From Sabellastarte sp. h YS-2021 (taxonomy: Eukaryota > Annelida > Polychaeta > Sabellida > Sabellidae), in the NCBI GenBank assembly GCA_964017235.1, contig OZ024936.1, positions 49,155,028 through 49,219,027 of the forward strand: a stretch of 64,000 bases of DNA, read 5' to 3'. The notes beneath the pieces were generated by a model. It worked only from the letters and a program-made list of their open reading frames with translations. It made no database searches and had not been told where the DNA came from. Shown here piece by piece: positions 59,389-64,000 of this stretch. The translations under genes were made by a program, and so were the position numbers. How positions within the stretch are numbered: the stretch's first letter is position 1; every line of letters starts with the position of its first letter.

Positions 59389-61882
59389 CAGTTACCATTA
59401 CAACCCAACCTCTGTAGTCAAGACATTAAATCGGTTGGGCAGAAAACAGACTCTAAACTTAGTCAAGAAAGTTTGTCACAAACCAGTTCTTTGTTCAAAG
59501 TTAAGTCCAGTTCCACCGGAAATGGCCGGTTCCAGTATTCAAGAGACAGTAAAAGACATGTTAACAAAAAGTTCGGGTCCATTACTGGCTTCAGTTCAGA
59601 CAGGTTCAAGACCCCACACATCTCAGAATCCAGACTTTCCCATGAGGCAAGTAGATCATGTAAATCAGGATGTGTTCTTTCATGTTGCAACTCATGCTCC
59701 TTCTGTAGCTACCACCGGGCTTCCGCAAAAGAAAGGTCTAAGTCCCGTACCAGTGTTGAGAAAAATAAAGCATGTGAACAGTGTTTCTTGTGTCGATCCA
59801 TGTCTTTTTGTCCAAAATGCTCAAGGTGTCCCCACTGTTGTGAACGATGGTCCTGTAGGGGGCCGTTTTCAAAAGTTTTGGCAAGTTTGGCAAGGGTTAG
59901 GCGCAAACCCTCGGGCAGTTTCCATTTTAAAGGAGGGTTACAGCCTACCTTTCAAATTAAGACCTCCTCTCACCAGGGTTCCAATCATTCAGAGCAGTTA
60001 TGCCAATCCGGTCAAAAGCCGTTTCCTCAAAGAGGCACTGATCTCTCTCCAAGGAAAGTTGGTAGTGGAACCAGTCCTGGTCCGGTCTTCTCTCGCCTTC
60101 TACAACCGGCTGTTTTTAGTACCCAAACCGGAAAACAAGTGGCGGCCTATTTTAGATCTGAGTCGGTTGAACAAGTTCCTCAAAACCGGAACATTCAAGA
60201 TGGAAACTCCGGAAACCATCCGGACCTCACTACAGAAAGGGGAGTGGGTGACCTCGCTGGATTTCAGCGACGCATACTTTCACATCCCTATTCACCCCCG
60301 GTCGAGGAAGTACATGCGATTCTTCCTCAACAAAAGAGCGTACCAGTTCACTGCCCTTCCCTTCGGGTTGGCTACGGCTCCTCTAGAGTTCACCAAGATA
60401 GTCAAGGAGGTGAAACTTATGGCTCAGAACAGGGGTATAAGAATCCACCAGTACCTAGACGACTGGTTACTGAGAGCCCCTTCGAGGGAAATTGGTCTCC
60501 TTCACACCCAAGTTCTTTTGTCGCTTTGCCACGAACTGGGCTGGCTGGTCAACCTCAAAAAGTCGGAGTTGAATCCTCAACAGGTCTTTACCTTCGTCTG
60601 TTACCGGTTCGACCTGTTGACGGGTCGGGTTTTACCAACTCAAGAAAGATGGGCAAGCTTGCGTCAGAAGCTGTTGTTTTTAAAGGCTCGGGACAGTTGC
60701 ACGGTAAGGCAGTTCATGTCCTTGATAGGACTCTTGACAGCCACCGAGAAACAGGTCAGGTCAGGTCGTCTCCACATGCGTCCCATTCAGTGGCACCTAA
60801 AAAGACACTGGCAGGTACCCGAGGTCCTAGAGAAAGTCATTCCGCTACCTCCCTCTCTGCAACCTCACCTAGATTGGTGGTTAGACGAGGAAAATGTGTT
60901 AAGGGGCCAACCCTTACATCCATTAAGTCACGCCCTTCAACTGTTTACCGACGCATCAAACGAAGGTTGGGGCGCTCACTTAGGGGACTCTACGGCAAGA
61001 GGAGTTTGGTCAGAAGTAGAAGGTCAACTTCATATCAACTTTTTGGAACTCAAGGCAGTCTTTCTGGCCCTCAAGAGTTTCGAGCCTCTCTGTCTGAACC
61101 AGATTGTCTTGGTGGCGACCGACAACACAACTGTGGTCGCCTATATCAACAAACAGGGGGGTGTGAGATCAGGCTCTCTTTGTGCCCTCCTCTGGAGACT
61201 CCTTTCCTGGTGCCACCCCAGAGGAATAGTTCTGAGAGCCAGGCACATTCCGGGTCGGTTGAATGTCATAGCAGACAAGCTGTCCCGGCACAATCAGGTG
61301 ATCCAGACCGAGTGGTGCCTGTCCCAACAGGTGTTCAATCGCTTGTGTTCCAACTGGGGCCAGCCGCAGATAGATCTTTTTGCCACCAGATTCAATCACA
61401 AGCTTCCCAAGTTTGTCTCTCCAGTTCCGGACTCGACAGCTTGGGCGGTGGATGCTCTCAGCCTTCCATGGGGCAACCTGAATGTGTACGCCTTTCCCCC
61501 AGTCTCCCTGCTCAGTCAGGTCACATCCAAACTGGTGAATCAAGAATTTCACAGAATGATCTTAATCACTCCGGGTTGGCCCAACATGTCTTGGTTTTGG
61601 GACCTGATCAGTCTATCAAGTCAAATTCCCTTCAGTCTTCCCTTAGAGAGGAACCTGTTGACTCAACCGTTCAACGGCCTTCTCCACAGGAACTTGAATC
61701 ATCTGAATCTGCATGCTTGGCTCCTAGAGCCTCGTCCATCAGGCGACAAGGGTTCTCTGAGGAGGTGGCAGCAAGAATTGAGGCTCCTCAGAGTTCAACC
61801 AGAGCGGTCTATAAGTCAAAGTGGGCCATTTTTGTTAAGTGGTGCGAATCCAGCCAGGTGGACTTCAGGGCGCCCTCTCTAA
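59132..61882 (+). CDS. DIRS reverse transcriptase-RNase H polyprotein
   Basis: The frame is +1 relative to gag and open for 916 codons, so the true start lies in or after the overlap (ATG at 59522 is one candidate). RT motifs: WRPILDLSRLN (about residue 330), LDFSDAYFHIPI (about 372), LPFGLATAP (about 410) and the catalytic YLDDW (about 442). RNase H: LFTDASNEGWG (about 602), the Glu in INFLELKAV, ATDNTT (about 662) and RHIPGRLNVIADKLSRH (about 705). A conserved tail with QIDLFATRFN and PDSTAWAVDALSLPW follows, as in other DIRS polyproteins. All catalytic acids are present. It overlaps the recombinase frame at its 3' end. Confidence 0.92.
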   Translation: MQNRILLSLKPPVLLQGPVRVLCSALGGETRIGSNPMIAGILEMQLQLNLPSHGDSLLGAGADQEEGVVVVTPVSLTPVDLNNKNDSYHYNPTSVVKTLNRLGRKQTLNLVKKVCHKPVLCSKLSPVPPEMAGSSIQETVKDMLTKSSGPLLASVQTGSRPHTSQNPDFPMRQVDHVNQDVFFHVATHAPSVATTGLPQKKGLSPVPVLRKIKHVNSVSCVDPCLFVQNAQGVPTVVNDGPVGGRFQKFWQVWQGLGANPRAVSILKEGYSLPFKLRPPLTRVPIIQSSYANPVKSRFLKEALISLQGKLVVEPVLVRSSLAFYNRLFLVPKPENKWRPILDLSRLNKFLKTGTFKMETPETIRTSLQKGEWVTSLDFSDAYFHIPIHPRSRKYMRFFLNKRAYQFTALPFGLATAPLEFTKIVKEVKLMAQNRGIRIHQYLDDWLLRAPSREIGLLHTQVLLSLCHELGWLVNLKKSELNPQQVFTFVCYRFDLLTGRVLPTQERWASLRQKLLFLKARDSCTVRQFMSLIGLLTATEKQVRSGRLHMRPIQWHLKRHWQVPEVLEKVIPLPPSLQPHLDWWLDEENVLRGQPLHPLSHALQLFTDASNEGWGAHLGDSTARGVWSEVEGQLHINFLELKAVFLALKSFEPLCLNQIVLVATDNTTVVAYINKQGGVRSGSLCALLWRLLSWCHPRGIVLRARHIPGRLNVIADKLSRHNQVIQTEWCLSQQVFNRLCSNWGQPQIDLFATRFNHKLPKFVSPVPDSTAWAVDALSLPWGNLNVYAFPPVSLLSQVTSKLVNQEFHRMILITPGWPNMSWFWDLISLSSQIPFSLPLERNLLTQPFNGLLHRNLNHLNLHAWLLEPRPSGDKGSLRRWQQELRLLRVQPERSISQSGPFLLSGANPARWTSGRPL

Positions 61883-62791
61883 AACAAGTGGCCGATTTCT
61901 TGTTGTATCTCTTTAAGGAGAGACAGTTACAACCCAGTACTATAGAAGGCTACAGAACAGCTATTGCCGATATGTTGGGTAACGACCCGGTTCATTTTGG
62001 CAAGGATGAAAGTCTGACTCGCTTGTTGGACAGTTTCCATAGAGACAAGCCGAAAGGCAGGTGGGGAGTCCCTGCGTGGAATCTTTCATTAGTTCTCCAT
62101 CAGTTGACCAAAGCTCCTTTCGAAACCCATGCGGAAGGCCTCGCTTAAACATTTGACCTTTAAGACGGTTTTCCTATTGGCTTTGGGTTCCGGCAAAAGG
62201 CGGAGCGAAATCCATGCATGGTTATACCGCAACATCAGGCATCAGGAGAATTGGAGTCAGGTCTCATTATATCCCTCTCCCAGTTTTCTATCTAAGAATC
62301 AACTAGCGCGGGACGGCCCAGCTGCTGTGGCACCGGTTGTCATTCCCGCGTTGGCTCCATCATTGGACAGGTCCCTCAAGGAAGACAAGTCACTTTGCCC
62401 GGTCAGGGCCTTGCGTTACTATTTAGACAGGACCAAGGACTTACGCTCGGGCAAAGATCTGGTGTTTGTTTCTTTCCGGAAGAGTTTTCAGAAGGACATT
62501 GTTCCGGCCACTGTTTCTTCCTGGATCAAGCAAACTGTGTTGTTGTGCTATCAGCTTTCCGATCAGGAGGCTCAAACTATACATCAAGTTCGGGCTCATG
62601 ATGTGCGGGCCTTTGCCGCATCCAAAGCCTTTCAGGGCGGGGTTTCCTTGGATCAGATCCTATCAGCTTGCCATTGGAAGGCCCACAACACTTTTACACA
62701 ATTCTACCTGAAGGACCTAGCCTGGGCAGATTCAGAGTTGTACCACCTAGGTCCTGTGGTAGCTGCTCAGCAGATCCACGAACATCAGTAA
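61690..62791 (+). pseudogene. DIRS tyrosine recombinase, one frameshift
   Basis: The N-terminal (SAM-like) part is in one frame (about 61690-62146): VYKSKWAIFVKWC and STIEGYRTAIADML. The catalytic part is in another (62129-62791): Arg in LALGSGKRRSEIH, His-x-x-Arg in RAHDVRAFAA, CHWKAHNTFTQFY with the nucleophilic Tyr. The full R-H-R-(H/W)-Y set is therefore present but split by one extra base near 62118-62125, at GAAACCC. The shift lies next to a short A run, so it may be a real mutation or a consensus error. The recombinase inserts the circular cDNA into the host genome. The start codon is not obvious; the frame overlaps the RT gene. Confidence 0.85.
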
Positions 62792-63184
62792 TAGTCTTAT
62801 TACTGACTGTATATAGTGTACACATGTTTTTTGGGTTTAGTGTATATATATATAAAAAAAAAAAAAAAAAAAAAACCTCCACTATCCTTTGCTACTGGAT
62901 TGCCATGATCCAAGTGGATCCAGGAGCTTCTCAAGGATGGTGTTTCTTTGCTCCTGTTCTTCTTCCTCATTCATGAATTTGTTAGTTCATGCCCTCATTA
63001 GTCTTCCTGCACCTTCGGCTCGAATTGGTGCACAGGCTGTTTCCGCTTAGGAAAAATCAGGGGGGGGGGAAGGGTGTTTTGGTCCTTAGAGGTTGGTTTA
63101 TTTAACCAGTACCGGACACACCCGTTATACTATTGTCTATATGGGTTCCCCTTGTTTGGCTACCCCCCCATCCAATGGGTAGTC
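62792..63184 (+). other. 3' non-coding region of young DIRS
   Basis: Contains a run of A (62855-62875) after TATATATATA and a G run at 63060. No open frame or hairpin of note. Confidence 0.6.
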
Positions 63185-63290
63185 ATTCTGCATCTGTCCA
63201 CTAGGTAAGTTGTATTAACGCAATAAAATAGAAAATTTAATAGTAAATTAAATTTTTATAAGTTAATACCTTACCTAGTGGACAGGGGGA
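63185..63290. repeat. Internal complementary region of young DIRS
   Basis: CTAGGTAAGTTGTATTAACG complements the left end (56867-56890) and continues into AAATTTAATAGTAAATTAAA, which complements the right end (63525-63556). This is the template for closing the circular intermediate. Confidence 0.88.
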
Positions 63291-63339
63291 GTCCCACCCT
63301 ACCTTCCCCGCTATCATAACCAACAAGGGGTCATAAGGT

Positions 63340-63512
63340 AGACAACAAAAAGAGGAAGAACGCATGCGCAGTATACCGGCAGGTAGGCTGTACAGCCACC
63401 TGGCGAGTGAACAGGACACTACCGGTCCCGGCCAGAGCCCAGCTCAGGACGTTTTTTTCTAACGTTTGGCGTGACCGGCAGAGCGCCGGACAAATGCATC
63501 TGTCCACTAGGT
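63340..63512 (-). repeat. Right inverted terminal repeat of young DIRS
   Basis: Inverted partner of 56883-57063. One substitution (AGGACCGG versus GGGACCGG) and a missing 10-bp repeat are the only differences I see. Confidence 0.9.
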
Positions 63513-63559
63513 AAGGTATTAACTTATAAAAATTTAATTTACTATTAAATTTTCTATTT

Positions 63560-64000
63560 GTTGGCTTTCTAGAACAAAGGGAATTATAGGTAGAGATCTC
63601 AAATTCGCAGGATATGTTCATCATTACAAAATCTTGACTGGGAATATTTTTGGCCTCATTTTGAAAAACAAGATGGCCGCCATGGGCGTTTCTTTTCCAG
63701 TATATCTCCCTTATTATTGGTCCTAGAGGTTAAGAATGTCAAACCAACATACAGGAAATCATGGGCTGCGAATCTTCTGGTGTGGTCGGATTTGACCTTG
63801 GGCCGCCCCTTCAAGGTCAAACGAGGATAGGCAAACTTAAAAGTGCTTATAACTCGCTTATTATTGGTCCTAGATGTTTGGGATGGTAAACCAACTTATA
63901 GGAAATCATGGGCTGTGAGTCTTCTGATAGGGTCAGATTTGACCTTGGATCCCTTCTTCAAGGTCAAATGAGGATAGCCAAACTTAAAAGTGCTTATAAC
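63560..64000 (+). repeat. Family-2 Helentron-like element, right part with 146-bp array
   Basis: It resumes with a second copy of the GGCCTCATTTTGAAAAACAAG / ATGGCCGCCA unit, then 146-bp units (TTATTATTGGTCCTAGAGG, ATCATGGGCTG, GGTCGGATTTGACC) that run off the end of the window. Confidence 0.8.

Larger units (their letters stand above)
56863..63559 (+). mobile_element. Young DIRS-type retrotransposon (family A), nearly intact
   Basis: DIRS elements use a tyrosine recombinase in place of an integrase and leave no target duplication. This copy has inverted terminal repeats (about 56883-57063 and 63340-63512). They differ by one substitution and one 10-bp repeat, with divergent outer tails. It has an internal complementary region joining both outer ends, a gag-like gene, an overlapping RT/RNase H gene and a tyrosine recombinase gene. 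Near-identical ITRs and long open frames point to recent insertion. One frameshift is present in the recombinase. It sits in a T-rich spot of the family-2 repeat. Confidence 0.92.

Noticed and set aside
59473-61690. Very long plus-strand frame overlapping the reverse transcriptase
   Set aside because: It is a shadow of the RT/RNase H frame, rich in Ser and Arg without motifs. Only its last part (after about 61690) is real, as the N-terminal half of the recombinase.

Overview
This is a stretch of animal nuclear genome: AT-rich, intron-dominated and full of transposable elements. It is most likely a marine invertebrate. A bivalve mollusc is my best guess, because the dominant repeats look like the 'pearl'/Helentron-type elements of bivalves, which carry about 160-bp tandem cores between palindromic ends, and because DIRS retrotransposons sit beside them. 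The species cannot be named from sequence alone.

Host genes. Only two host genes are visible, in divergent orientation. At the far left, on the minus strand, is one coding exon (321-521) resembling the start of an AIG1/ADTRP (FAR-17a) membrane protein; the rest lies left of the window. From 20943 rightwards, on the plus strand, four exons with matching splice phases (20943-21063, 21979-22065, 48004-48144, 54015-54117) encode the N-terminal half of mitochondrial fission factor (MFF). The coiled coil and C-terminal anchor must lie beyond 64000. MFF intron 2 is about 26 kb and is almost entirely repeats.

Transposons. Left to right: a TA-flanked MITE (881-1630), a minus-strand Helentron-like repeat (4246-4637), a 1.5-kb hAT-like element (5676-7213), a GTCGAC-rich TIR element (7738-8369) and a broken Mutator-like transposon whose transposase has SWIM, AT-hook and PHD-like motifs (8429-12785). 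Three copies of one Helentron-like family follow (13291-19321, 23101-27570, 29938-33003), plus a truncated copy (27571-29281) carrying a hAT MITE. Next come a 5S-rRNA-derived sequence (about 29317-29437), an old decayed DIRS element (29659-38318) split by the third Helentron-like copy, and a nest of SINE, hAT and Helentron-like element (38985-46600). A further Helentron-like element (48979-53999) ends 15 bp before MFF exon 4. A young, almost intact DIRS element (56863-63559) lies inside another Helentron-like repeat.

How it fits together. At least five repeat families with unrelated terminal sequences share one plan: a perfect palindrome at the left end, a GC- or GT-rich segment, a CTCCAAAACTAC-like box, long tandem arrays of 133, 155, about 160/321, 146 or 169 bp, and in several a hairpin followed by CTTGTT. 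The 133-, 155- and 160-bp monomers are homologous, so one satellite core has been mounted between different ends. Nesting gives an order of events: the SINE predates the hAT, which predates the 133-bp-array element; the old DIRS predates Helentron-like copy 3; and the young DIRS postdates the family-2 repeat.
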